NCBI GenBank assembly: GCA_039881045.1
Contig: JAYWVB010000013.1
Location: 186,001 to 250,000 of the forward strand
Reading direction: 5' to 3'
DNA: 64,000 bases
From: Chaetomium olivaceum
Taxonomy: Eukaryota; Ascomycota; Sordariomycetes; Sordariales; Chaetomiaceae
Below, one piece after another: positions 46,422 through 56,768 of this stretch; the first letter of the stretch is position 1, and every line of letters starts with the position of its first letter. The position numbers and the translations under genes were made by a program. A model generated the notes under the pieces. The model was not told where the DNA came from, ran no database searches, and saw nothing but the letters and a program-made list of their open reading frames with translations.

Positions 46422-47128
46422 AGACGGATGATGAGGCCTCCGGGGGTCATCAACCTCCACACAGCATTGTCGTGACAAGCTGTCAAGCTATCACGCGAGT
46501 TGGAATAGCGGATGTAGCGGAGGAAGGCAGGTTTTGTTATACTAGAATACTTTGTGCTCCATACCTATACGGGATTACTCCCCTTAGGCCATGATATGGT
46601 CACATAAGTTCTGCCCCAACTTTTGTCCTAGAATTACCCTTCACCCCCGCCTTGGCTTCCCTCTACAGGTTTCGCTCCAGATAAGCACTACCGGTTCCAG
46701 ATGCTGCCGCCCACAGCCACATCTTCGAGGAGTTCGGCGGCGCCGCATATTCTCGCCAGAAGAGTGTTGTTTTGCGGGGTCGATTCCGGCCAGGTTCCGG
46801 CCGCTTTAGAGGCAAATGGGTAAGCTAAGAATAAGCCAAGGTGAGCAGCGGACGTAAGGGGCTTATAGTTCTTCAGGCCAGCAGGAACGTGGTTATTCTA
46901 GGCAAGTCACCTAGCAAAGTACAGTACCTAGTAGTCCCCTTGAAATTAGTGAAGGTTCACCGCTTACGAATAATACCATCGCCTATCACAAGGTGACAGA
47001 CAGTAAACCATCCTTTACGCCACCACGCCACACAATACGCCCCAGGCTTGCAAGCCAATGCAACTCCTACCTCTTTTGCTCAACACATGAGTCACTCGCC
47101 CCTCTCTATGCCACAGCCTGCTCGAGAT
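46422..47128. other. Convergent intergenic region
   Basis: About 0.7 kb between the SAT4-type gene and the hydrolase 3' ends. The first ~100 bp may still code for the true C-terminus of the SAT4 protein in another frame. No other feature. Confidence 0.35.
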
Positions 47129-48032
47129 TCACTTTCTTAAAAACGCCTCCACCACCGCATTAAACCTCTCCGGGTTCTCCCAAAAAACAAAATGACTCCC
47201 CTTCTCTGCCTCGGTAAAGGTATAACTCTCGGCTCCAGGAATCTGCTGCGCAACCCACTCGACACCCGCGGGCGGAAACACGCTGACCTCCCCGGCAAGC
47301 ACCAAACTCTTGACCGTGATCCTGGGCAGGACATCCCTCCAATCCGCAAACGCATGGTTCACCAGCAGCGCAGCCGAATTCGCATCGCTCATCTTCCTGT
47401 TCTGCGCGAGCACCCAGTCCAGGTCAGCCTCCGACACGGCGGGGTGAACATCCCCGTCACCAGCGGTTCGAGCTGGGCCGAGATGTCGTTTGCCAAGGCG
47501 AAGAGGTCAAGGGGCGTGAAGATGGCGGAGATCTGGGCGGCGTACTCGTCGGTCCAGGCCGGGTTCTTGACCATGGCGGCGGCTTGGTCGACAAAGACGA
47601 ACTTGGCGACGCGCTTGTGCGACGACGGGTATTGGTCCCACCAGGCCCACGCGACGGAGCAGCCCATGGAGTGGCCGATGACGGTGAGGTTGCGGAGGTC
47701 GAGGTGGGTGAGGAGGTCGTTAAGGTCCGCGGCGAAGCGGCCGATGCGGTAGCCGAAGGCGGGCTCCTCGGACTCGCCGTGCCCGCGCATGTCGAAGGTG
47801 GTGACGCGGAAGCCGGCGAGGAGAAGTAGGCGGATTGTTTGCGCCATTCGATTGCGGCCTGGCGCCAGCCGGTGATGAACAGGATGGGAGGACCCGAGGG
47901 GGGACCGGTTTGGGTGTAGGTGAGGCGGATGCCGTCGCTTGTGGTGAGGGTGGAGGGGGAGGGCGCGTGGGGAGACATGGACAGGACGCCGAGGAGGTTG
48001 GCCGCGGTGACGAGGAGGTGTGAGAACCTCAT
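47129..48032 (-). CDS. Alpha/beta-hydrolase fold protein (two frameshifts)
   Basis: Alpha/beta hydrolase of about 300 aa. The start at 48032 (MRFSHLLVTAANLLGVLS) may be a signal peptide; MSPHAPSPST at 47978 is an alternative start. Landmarks: GPPILFITGWRQAAIEWRKQ (oxyanion strand), VTTFDMRGHGESE, nucleophile elbow VIGHSMGCSVAWAW, ITVKSLVLAGEVSVFPPAG (region of the acid residue) and catalytic His in EKGSHFVFWENPERFN. Two breaks, near 47819 and 47441, each need one C restored in a CC/CCCC run (TCCTCCGCC read as TCCTCGCC; ACCCCC read as ACCCC). With those the frame is continuous to AFLRK at 47129. It resembles haloperoxidase/epoxide-hydrolase-like esterases. Substrate unknown. Confidence 0.75.
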
Positions 48033-48710
48033 CGTGAAATGGAAGTTTAGTTGGTTGATATGGGAGAGGAGAAGTTTAGGTACCTGAAATGGCGGAACCC
48101 TCGGGTACCTAATTACCTAAGGTAGGTATGAAGTGAGCGACCTCACCTAGTTGAAAAGAGCAGAAAAAGTGGGAGTGTTGCTGACTTTCTCTTGTTGCCC
48201 TAAGTAATCCATGGACCCTTGCTCCAATGCCGCCTTATTGAGACGGAAGCGGACTAGTGCCCTGCAGCAGCAGTTGAAGATTTGTCACGGCAGAACTGGT
48301 TCGCATCACAGGGGGGCTGATTGGCTTGGTTGCTTCTTAATCCCACGCCCCGCAAAAAGGAGCCAACTGGAGATGAGATGTGCCGTGTGATGGTCAAGGC
48401 GCCTTGCGACAGCATCCATCCGAAATCCATCCGAAATCCATCAGTTAGAGCCCTCTCAAAGGTTTATGCAGATCAATCATGACAACAGGAAGGTACCTAC
48501 AGGAGGCACCACAACGGCGCAAATAGAGTGGAGGTTTAATATACACCCCCCCTGGTGCACCTCTCTACCTAGGTACTTTGCTCCTACATTCCTTCCAGAA
48601 TGACTGAGCATGGCTCTTGGTATACTGAGACTCCTATCCAGGGCTGTAAATACCACAAGGGCTTATCTACCCGCCCGCAGCTCCCTCACACGGCCCACCT
48701 CCCATATGGT

Positions 48711-48755
48711 GAGCCGGAGTTACGTATACGCCCAAGAGTCCCATGGCATATTCCC
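48711..48755 (+). repeat. Dispersed repeat copy C
   Basis: GAGCCGGAGTTACGTATACG then CCCAAGAGTCCCATGGCATATTCCC; the same words as copy B with small insertions. Confidence 0.5.
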
Positions 48756-49378
48756 AGACCGAAGACCCCGCCCCAACGTCCGCCGCACCGTCAGCATGGA
48801 CTGAGGTTGTCCCACGAGAAACTCGTAAGGCTGGTATACAGCTAGCAGGGTGCTTCGTGACGGATAAAACTTTGCAATGTATTGATAACGCATCCTCTCG
48901 TTGTAACCTGCCCCCCTTCTACCACCATGCTTTAGCTTTGGCGTATTTTTGAAACTGGGGCTTAATCCATGTCTTCGATCAACTAGGCACCTACCTCTCG
49001 TCCATCCTTACTTTCGGCAAACTTTGCAAAGCAGGAGATAGTAAACACTACCTAAGTTATTTGTGGATGGTGCTTAAATAAAAGACTTTTAACAGTTCTT
49101 GTCATCTGGGGACGTCTTTTCCGTCGGCCCACAAGTTATGGAGCGCTCTGCTACGCAGATCCTAGAAACAACCTCCTGGCTTCAGTCGACTTTACGGATG
49201 ATTCCAAATATCACGTATTGCTTTCCATTTTTAACAGTTGTTGGGCTGTCAAAGTAGAGGTTTTCCAACTTTCAACCAGGACCACCCCTTGTTAAGGCGG
49301 CTGGAACAAGTACTAAGAGCTCTTCTCAAGAAATGTCTTCGATAATAAGCCAACATCCTCTATCCGTAAACTCTAGGT

Positions 49379-49417
49379 CCCTGCCTCCTCGGTATCTTCC
49401 ACATCTTGTAGACACCT
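49379..49417 (-). pseudogene. Detached last codons of the Fig1 gene
   Basis: On the - strand, reading on from the target duplication, the frame of the Fig1 last exon continues for about a dozen codons (LQDVEDTEEAGT) to a TAG at about 49379. One copy of CACCT removed, the two sides join in frame. An acidic cytosolic tail after helix 4 is usual for Fig1 proteins, which supports this reading. Confidence 0.75.
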
Positions 49418-49862
49418 TGTGACGAACCTCTCCTGGACCTCGTCCTGTTAGGGTTCAGTCTGATTGAAGGTGTCTTGCAAAGGTACTAGGTTCGGTGCAG
49501 CCAAAAGGTGCACAACAAAGACTTGTCTCAACAGTAGGCTCTCGAGCTTGTAGCGAACTGTAGTTGTGATTGCTAACTGGAGAACTCCCAGAGCTCTCCA
49601 GAACGAGTGACTATATACTATCTAATTCCTGGGTGCTCAGTGTGCTCAGTATGTCCTTGGCAACTGAGCTCACTGATCAGTGTTGAGCCGTCCCGGCTCC
49701 TTATTGGTGGTCCTGTCCTGGTGCTCAGTGTGCTCAGTATGTCCTTGGCAACTGAGCTCACTGATCACCCTGACCACTTCCTAGCTATCTGATTGGTCTA
49801 GCTAATGGCTGGCTCGGGGCGTCCCGCGCCCCGGGGTCCCACCTGTTGGCATATCCGTGACA
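49418..49862 (-). repeat. 3' LTR (445 bp)
   Basis: Downstream LTR relative to the - strand coding direction. It contains an internal direct repeat of 48 bp (GGTGCTCAGTGTGCTCAGTA...) at 49632-49679 and 49720-49767. Its inner edge is preceded on the coding strand by a purine tract GGAGGAGGGG (49868-49877), the candidate polypurine primer, 5 nt away. Confidence 0.95.
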
Positions 49863-49989
49863 CGATGCCCCTCCTCCAGGGCTGACGTCCCGTCGGCCAC
49901 GTTTCCCAGCCAACTTCCTGAAATAGTGCCAACAGTCCCCGATCTGTCTTGGTGAGTGATTTCCCCGCATCTTCCCTCATCAATTCGTC

Positions 49990-50508
49990 ATGGCTGATGG
50001 TGTAAAGAAACGAAAGCGAAAGCAAAAATCCAGCACCGAGCGTCGGCATACTCGCGCGACACTGTCCAATTTTGTTGGTACCGAAATGGTGAAGTGTACT
50101 CGTTGTAGAGAAAAGAACCTCTCGGACTGCAAGTCTTCCGAGAATTCCGACGTCTGCGGCAATTGCCTTTCCGTAGGCAACCATTCTTGCGACGCTTTTG
50201 GCTTCAGCGATCCCGCCGTCCGCCGCATTGTCGACGAGGAGCGCGATCTGGATGAGCAGGAGCGTGTTGCGACGGACGCAATCCGTACTGCGCAGCGCGA
50301 ACTTCTGAATGCGAATCGCGACCTAGCGACGGCGTTGGCAAAGGCTGACCGCCTGCGGACCCAGCGCCTGGCCCTTAAGCGCAAGGCTCTGGCGATGTTT
50401 GATCAGGAGGGAAGGTGTTGGCGGAACAGGAGCGTCGTGAGGCTGCCGCCGTGCAGCCATCCTCGAGCGCCGCCGCCGCCTCCTCCTTTAGTCCTTCCTG
50501 GGGTTTAG
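49990..50508 (+). CDS. Antisense ORF in the retrotransposon: Zn2Cys6-like basic coiled-coil protein
   Basis: A + strand frame of 172 codons between the end of pol and the 3' LTR, opposite to gag-pol. It starts MADGVKKRKRKQKSSTERRH, a strong nuclear-localisation-like basic run. A cysteine cluster follows: CTRCREKNLSDC, KSSENSDVCGNCLSVGNHSC. The spacing C-2-C-7-C-8-C-2-C-7-C is close to fungal Gal4-type Zn2Cys6 (C-2-C-6-C-5..12-C-2-C-6..9-C). A long predicted coiled coil comes next (VDEERDLDEQERVATDAIRT.., RELLNANRDLATALAKADRL). After FDQEG the sense-like text continues in another frame (KVLAEQERREAAAVQPSSSA), consistent with one G lost near 50410. The upstream LTR would provide its promoter. 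A DNA-binding or element-control role is inference. Confidence 0.65.
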   Translation: MADGVKKRKRKQKSSTERRHTRATLSNFVGTEMVKCTRCREKNLSDCKSSENSDVCGNCLSVGNHSCDAFGFSDPAVRRIVDEERDLDEQERVATDAIRTAQRELLNANRDLATALAKADRLRTQRLALKRKALAMFDQEGRCWRNRSVVRLPPCSHPRAPPPPPPLVLPGV

Positions 50509-50561
50509 AGTGCGTCCTTTTTTTTTTTTTTCCCTTCGCTTGGGTTCTGATGTTGATTGTC

Positions 50562-53500
50562 CTAGTTTTTCTTCGGGCGACCCCTTCCTCGCTGGGGTCG
50601 ACTTGTCCGCGGGGCTTCCCTTGGTCGATCCGGGTTCCTCCGGTGGAAGTCCTCCAGTTCCTCGGGGCAGTTGAAGTTTGTAGCGGGTTGCCATGAATTG
50701 TCTTCGGGGCCGAACCCCAGCCATTTGACCAAGTACTCGATCCGTCCCTTTGTGATGCGTGAATCCAGAATTTCTTCGACATCCCAGAGTTCCTCTTCGT
50801 CTTCTGCTTCGACACCCTTGTCGAGTCTCGCGTTCTTGGGCGCTGGTTCCAGAAGCGAGATGTGGAAAACGTTGGTCCGTAGTCGCATTGTTGAGGGTAA
50901 CGCGAGTGCGTAATTGTTCTCCGAAATCTTTTTGTCGATCTTGAACGGTCCGATTTTGCGAAAGTCGAGCTTCCTGCTTGGTCGTTTCGTGCGAAGATTC
51001 CGAGAAATGAGATAAACTTTGCCCCCCTCTTCTAGGCGAGGTCCCTCGAGCCTGTTTCTGTCGTAGAACTTCTTCATCCGTGTTCGTACGAACTCGAGTT
51101 CTTCCTTGAGCATCGCATGCAGCGAGCTCATTTTGTTGGCTTTGACTGCCGCTCTGGGCACCGAAACATCGGGTCCCTGTCGCAAATCTGCTTCGTAGCC
51201 GTAATTCGCGAAGAATGGCGTGACCTTCGTGGTCTCCGTGACGGTGGTGTTGTAGGCGAGTTGTGCCGTTGGCAGCAGCTCGACCCAATTGTCCTGCTGG
51301 AAATTGACATACAACCGTAGGTATTGTTCGACAACCTGGTTGAGTCGTTCCGTCTGTCCGTCCGTTTGTGGGTGGTAAGCGGTCGAAAGCTTACTCTTCG
51401 TACCCAGCTTCGTCATCAGAGCTTGCCAAAACTTTGATGCGAACTTCGTGTCTCTGTCCGTGATCCATTCCTCCGGCCATCCGTGGACCGAGGTAACGTT
51501 GCGATAGATCACGTCTGCAGTTGTTCCGCTGACCATGACTCCTTGTACGGGAGGAAGTAGCTCCACTTGGTGAGTCTGTCCACCATTGTGAGGATGCTGT
51601 CGTATTCCACTCCCGTTACTGAATCCTTGGAGGCTGGTAGTTTGGTGATGAAGTCCATTGTCACCGAACTCCATGGTCGTTCTGCGACTGGCAATGGCTG
51701 CAACAGTCCGTATGGTTTGTGTCGTGGTGGTTTGCTTCGTCCGCAGAGGTCGCACTCTGCTAAGACAGCTTCTGTCGCCTGCTTGATTCTGGGAAGTCGT
51801 AATTGTTGACTTTCGCAATTGTTTTGCTGATTCCCATGTGTCCTCCGAGTCTTGACTCGTGATTTTCCGAATGAGCTCCTTTGGTCGCTGAGCCTGACGT
51901 AGGCTTGTCGTGGTACCAGAGTCTCGTCCTTCAAGTCGCAATCCCGCGATCTTGGATTCTGGCTCTTCTTGCCATGCATCGCGCTCGTTGTCCGCGATGG
52001 TTCCTTGGAAGTCCCGTTCCAAACGTTGTTCCCTGAAGGCCGCACAGCATTCTACAAACTGTTGCAGAGGCCTGGCTTCGGGATCTTCCGACTGTTGCTG
52101 AAGTGCTGCGATCTCGTAGTCTTCAGTCGGTTGGGAAGCATGCCGTAGCGATCCGTCTGTCTGTTGATGTAGCAATGGTGGTGAGGCTTCAGATGTGTTG
52201 TCGTGGTGATCCGCTCGTCTACTCAAGGCGTCCGCTCGTGCGTTCTCTGAGCCTTTCTTGTAGTGGATCGTGAAGTTGAATTCGGACAGAAACTCTGCCC
52301 ATCGAGTTTGTCGTCCGTTCAGCACCTTCGTGGTGGTGAAGTATCGTAAGTTTTTGTGGTCCGTGTACACCTGAACTTCGTGTGTTGTGCCGCTGAGGTA
52401 CGGTCTCCATTCCTGAACGCTTCTATGATTGCGAGAAGTCCTTGTCGTGGATCGGGTAGTTGAGTCTTGGTCCTTCGAGCTTTTTGGAAAGAACGCAACT
52501 GGATGAAGCTTGCCGTCCTTGTCTCTCTGGCCAAGTTGCCCCGATTGCGAAGTCCGAAGCGTCAGCTTCGACTTCGAAAGGTGTGTTCGGGTCAGGCAGC
52601 ATGAGCACAGGATCGGCGATGATTGCTTCGCGGATCCGTTGGAAAGCCTGCTCGTGCTCCTGCTTCCATTGGAATGTGGCATCCTTCTTCGTAAGTTCGT
52701 GTAGAGGTCTCGCGATGTCGCCAAAGTTCTTGATGAACATTCTGACAAAGTTGGCGAATCCGATAAATCCCTGACTTCTGTGGCGTTCGTTGGTGTTGGC
52801 CACGTCCTGACAGCTTCCAGTTTCTCGGGTTCGATCTTGACCCATCCCGGGGAGATCTCATAACCCAAGAACACTGTCTTCTTGACGTGAAACTCGCTTT
52901 TGTCCTTGTTGACTGACAACTTGTGTTTGTGCAGTGCATCCAGCACCTGCTGCACGTGTCTCTTGTGTTCTTCGAGTGTCTTGGAGTAGATGAGGATGTC
53001 ATCCAAGTAACAGACCGCAAACTTGTCGAGGCAATGCCGAATTGCATGGTCGATAGCGGCTTGAAACGTCGCTGGTGCGTTGGTCAACCCAAACGGCATG
53101 ACGAGGTACTCGTAGTGCCCGTAGGGTGTCCGAAAAGCCGTCTTCCATTCGTCTCCTTCCTTGATGCGGATGTGGGCGTACGCTGTTGGAAGGTCGAGTC
53201 GCGTGAAGTATTGTGCCCCTGACAGCTGGTCTCGAAGCCTCGAGATCAGTGGCAGTGGGTAGCGGTTCTTCACCGTCTCGTTGTTCAACTGTCGGTAGTC
53301 CACGCACATCCTGAGCTTCCCATCTTTCTTTGGAACGAAAAGGACTGGGTAGCCCGCCGGCGATGTCGATGGTCTGATGTGCCCTATCTCGAGGTTCTTT
53401 TCGAGATAGCTCCTCAACTCTGCATCTTGCTTCTCGTTGGTGTGGTACACCTTGAAGAATTTCAACTGGGCTCCTTCCTTGAGTTTGATCTCGTGATCCC

Positions 53501-54720
53501 AAGGTCCGTGGTCTGGTAGCCCTGCGAGATGTTTTGCTGTGAACGCCGGGTGCCCCTTGTAGTCGTCTGGGATCTGTCCCGTCTTCGCGTTCTTCGCCGT
53601 ACCTTCGTAGTACGCGAACTTGTGTCCTGACTCGATGAATGATGCTTCGAGTTCCTTGACTTCTTTTGATGCCAGCTCGATGTTTGCTGCCTCGAGCTGA
53701 GTGACCCATTGTTCGTGTTTGAGCATTCCGTGCTCGTCGACTGAGACGACGGCGATGGTTCGTTCCTCCCGTGTCTGCTTCTTTCGTCGTGTGCCGCTTC
53801 TTCCGGATTTCAGAGTACGTCCTTCTGTACTGGCTGCTTCCTGCGGTGGGCCCGTAGAGGGGGTTTGTTCTGACCCGCTGCTCGTTCGTGGCTCCTGTTC
53901 TGCGCGTTCTCCCATCGAGTTGGTTGGATGCTCCCGCCGTTCCCGCGGTTGCAGATGGCCATCTCCCTTCCAACTGATGTCCGGGTCATAGTCCCTGTGC
54001 CATGGGCGTCCGAGAATCATGTCTTTCTCCGGCCCCATGTCCACAATATCGAATACCACTTGGGTGGTCTTTCCTGCCACCTCAATGTCGAGTGGTTCTG
54101 TTTCTCGTCGTACCCATTGTGTGTCGAATGGTCCTTTGACGACGTGTGGTTGTTTCTTGATCCTCCATGGGATTCTGAGTTGATTCACAAATGTGGGCGA
54201 GATGAGATCCATCTGCGCTCCTCCATCCACTAACGCGAGGGCCTCGAATTTCCCCCATCGCGCTGTGATCCAGAGCCTGTTGTCTGGCTTGGTGCTTCTT
54301 ACAGCAGCTACTTCGTGTTCGCCTGCTGGGAGGTCGTTATAAGGCTTCTGTTTGCGCCAGTTCTTCCTGTACTGCGCGGCCTGTCTCCGTTGTGTGGAGT
54401 TAGAGACTTCCGGGCCCCTCGGAGGGCCCTGAGCCGTTTCCCAAGCTCTCGTGGTGTTTCAAGGCGTCCCTGTCCGCACCTTGGCTTGCGGCGTCGATCG
54501 TTCGGTGTTCCTGGAGCCATTGGCTCATCCAGGGTTCGATTCGTCTCCTGGTGCTGGGTCTTCGCTGATAGACCTTCTTCCGTTGTTCTGCGTGTTCCCG
54601 CAACTTGTCGTCTGCGTGGATGACACAGTCTGCCTCAATGCAGTTTTGCATTCCTCCGATCATTCTGCACGCTTGTGGCCAGGCGTTCTTGGGTTTGGCC
54701 CTAAGTCGCTTGTCGTTTGC
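50562..54720 (-). CDS. pol: Retrotransposon Pol polyprotein (PR-RT-RNase H-IN-chromodomain), several frame breaks
   Basis: The main frame runs 54230..50562 (1222 codons); the protease frame extends upstream of 54230 (ITARWGKFEALALVDGGAQ). The protease has DGGA where D[S/T]GA is usual. Reverse transcriptase has KDGKLRMCVDYRQLNNETV, MPFGLTNAPATFQ and YLDD in FAVCYLDDILIYS. RNase H has VYTDHKNLRYF and RADALSRR. Integrase has a Cys pair CDLCGR, then VTMDFITKLP, WITDRDTKFASKFW and YHPQTDGQTERLNQ (DDE). The C-terminal chromodomain has EELWDVEEILDSR, IEYLVKWLGF and NSWQPATNF. Frames change near 52770, 52545, 52488, 52433 and 52413 and again at 51.8-52.0 kb and near 51.5 kb. Nearly all fit one base lost from a short run, so the genomic copy may be intact in reality. 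Confidence 0.88.
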
Positions 54721-54725
54721 CATTC

Positions 54726-56714
54726 CTATGTCCCATGACAGGGCTGGTGGTGCGCATCCGTGATCGTATACCCATGTCGTGGGTAGTGGTTGGCCGGTTG
54801 ATTCTGGTTCCTGATGGGCCAGTGGTCGTAGTGGAGTTTGCTCTGAAAGTGGTAGCGACACTCATGTGCTACGCACTGGAACCAGGGGAGGTAGATGTGA
54901 TCCCATCTCCTTGGGTTCAGTCGGTGGTGGTCCCCTTCCATCAGTCGAAACGCGTCCGACACTCCTCGGAGTCCTTGAGTCTCGAGGTCTTCCGTGCTTC
55001 TTCCTGGGGCGAGGTACTGGTTCCGCGCCCAGTACTCGTCCCAGTCTTGAGTCATCTGCCCCTTGCTGCGTCGTTCTTCCTGAGCAAAGAGGTAGATTTT
55101 CTCCGGGTGCTGGACCCCGTTCTCACAATCTTCTGCCGGTTCCGTGGGTCCGTCCCAGGGGGTATAGTCGAACGTTGTCCCGATCTGCTCTTCGTGTAGG
55201 ATCCTGGCTTCCTCTGTGATCCTGTCGAGGTGTTGGCCGATCGCCCCGTGGGTGTTGGTGAGTTCTTGTACCCCTTCCTGGATTGAGTCGAGTTCAGCGC
55301 GGAGTCGTCCATACTGCTCGTTTCTTTCCTCAAGTGTCTTTTCGAGTTCCGCTTTCTCGTCTTCGAGCCGATAGACCCGCTCTCTGAGTTCCAGGACTCG
55401 CTTCTGCAGGAAAGCTAGGTTGGGTCCCGTGTTTTCCTCGGCGTTCTGCCGGGCTCGCCAGTGTCCGTCGTCTTGCTGGACCAACCCGAGCCCCCAGTCT
55501 CCTGCCATTGCTAGGGCGAAACGTGGAGGTGCAACCTCTCCTTCATCGTCGGTCTCGATAAGGGTGTTGCTGGGTCCTTCAGTCGGTCCTTCCTGATCTG
55601 GGTCCGTCAGGGCTGATTCTTGGTCGTTGGCCCTGTCAATGTCGTATTCGAGGTCGTCCTGCGTGTAGCTGGCTGCGGCGACCTCCTGAATCCGGACTCT
55701 CTTCCCGACCGTGGCCTGGTCGATGGTGGCGGCCTCCTTTCCTGGAACCGGTCGCCATTCTTTCTTGCTGCGACAGTCACGCTTGAAGTGACCCTTCTTG
55801 CCGCAGTTGTAACAGGTGATGCCTGTCTTGTCCTTGGCACCGTCCCTTCTTCCCGCCCACTGCGCCTGGGCGGCGTCGACGTCCATGGGTCCTGCGTGGG
55901 TGCCGTAGGAAGTGCTCTTCTGTTGTCGTTTCTTCCCTGTGTTGGCCGTGCTCCCACTTCCTTGGGTTCCTGGCACGAATCGTCCCTGTCCCTTCCGCTG
56001 CTGCTTCCTTGCGTACTGGCGGTCATCGATCCTGATGGCTTTGGCGATGTACTCGTCAAGGGTGGCAGGGCGGTCCTCCTTGTACAGCTCGTCCTTGACG
56101 TCATCCTTGAGCCCGTCGTAGAACAGTTGCATCAGGCCTTCTTCATTGATTCCGGCCCTGATGGAGTCTTGTCTGAACAGTGTGGCGTAAGCCGACGTGG
56201 ACTTGGTCTGCCGTAGTCTCGCGAGTCGGTCCTGGGCGTGGACTCTTTCGTCCTGGTCCCCGAACACCTTCCGAAGTTCCTTTTCGAATTGGTCGTAGTC
56301 CTCGAACACCATCTTGGTGAAAGCTTGCTGCTTGACGCTGGCGTGGTCGACATAGTCCTTGAGCGTGGGCTCGAACCAGCGTGCCGCCTGGCCCGTGAGT
56401 CTCGACGCGACGTATCGAGTCTTGGTCTCCTCATCGGGGAACCTGGCGTCGTAGTGTTCCATGTAGGACGACATCTCGGTGAGGAAGCGCGAGAGGTCTT
56501 CCTTCTTTCCGTCGAACTTCTCGGGCGCTTCGATCTTGAGCTTGTTCTTCCCCACATCGTCGACCTTGGTGTGGACTTCGTTGATGAGGTCCTGGTGTTC
56601 CGCTGCTTCTTTCTCGAGCGCGGTTATCTTGTCCTGCAGGGACTTGATGATGACGTTGAGGTCGGTGGGTGAAGCTGGAGTTGCCATATCGATATCGGAG
56701 CCAGTGGTGCTCAT
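54726..56714 (-). CDS. gag: Retrotransposon Gag polyprotein
   Basis: 662-codon intact frame from ATG 56714 (MSTTGSDIDMATPASPTDLN). An N-terminal coiled coil (IIKSLQDKITALEKEAAEHQ) is followed by a capsid-like region: FDGKKEDLSRFLTEMSSYMEHY, GQAARWFEPTLKDYV and FEKELRKVFGDQDERVHAQDRLARLRQ. A retroviral-type zinc knuckle CYNCGKKGHFKRDC (CX2CX4HX4C) lies near residue 303. A second coiled coil (RVYRLEDEKAELEKTLEERNEQYGRLR) follows at about 430-490. It assembles the virus-like particle and packages element RNA. The frame ends at 54726. Text resembling further Gag continues in another frame down to about 54400, so the natural Gag-Pol junction may involve a frameshift or a lost base. Confidence 0.92.
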   Translation of the reverse strand: MSTTGSDIDMATPASPTDLNVIIKSLQDKITALEKEAAEHQDLINEVHTKVDDVGKNKLKIEAPEKFDGKKEDLSRFLTEMSSYMEHYDARFPDEETKTRYVASRLTGQAARWFEPTLKDYVDHASVKQQAFTKMVFEDYDQFEKELRKVFGDQDERVHAQDRLARLRQTKSTSAYATLFRQDSIRAGINEEGLMQLFYDGLKDDVKDELYKEDRPATLDEYIAKAIRIDDRQYARKQQRKGQGRFVPGTQGSGSTANTGKKRQQKSTSYGTHAGPMDVDAAQAQWAGRRDGAKDKTGITCYNCGKKGHFKRDCRSKKEWRPVPGKEAATIDQATVGKRVRIQEVAAASYTQDDLEYDIDRANDQESALTDPDQEGPTEGPSNTLIETDDEGEVAPPRFALAMAGDWGLGLVQQDDGHWRARQNAEENTGPNLAFLQKRVLELRERVYRLEDEKAELEKTLEERNEQYGRLRAELDSIQEGVQELTNTHGAIGQHLDRITEEARILHEEQIGTTFDYTPWDGPTEPAEDCENGVQHPEKIYLFAQEERRSKGQMTQDWDEYWARNQYLAPGRSTEDLETQGLRGVSDAFRLMEGDHHRLNPRRWDHIYLPWFQCVAHECRYHFQSKLHYDHWPIRNQNQPANHYPRHGYTITDAHHQPCHGT

Positions 56715-56768
56715 GGACGTATTGCCTTCAATCCTGAACTGTAACAGAGTTAAAGGGAGTTAGCAACG

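Larger units (their letters stand above)
48033..49417. other. Intergenic; holds a dispersed repeat copy and the left Fig1 remnant
   Basis: About 1.4 kb with no full gene. GAGCCGGAGTTACGTATACGCCCAAGAG..CATATTCCC at 48711-48755 is the third copy of the dispersed repeat. The last ~50 bp before the LTR (about 49367-49417) are the displaced 3' end of the Fig1 gene. Near 48080-48125 lie palindromic GGTACCT/ACCTAAGGTAGGT motifs. Confidence 0.45.

Noticed and set aside
49863..50561. Idea that the antisense ORF is a host gene captured or interrupted by the element
   Set aside because: It lies wholly between pol and the 3' LTR of an otherwise complete element with one target duplication, so it belongs to the element; a capture origin cannot be excluded but is not shown.
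52460..52774. + strand frames inside the retrotransposon RT/RNase H region
   Set aside because: Complement of conserved pol text; unlike the 49990 ORF they overlap pol and carry no features of their own.
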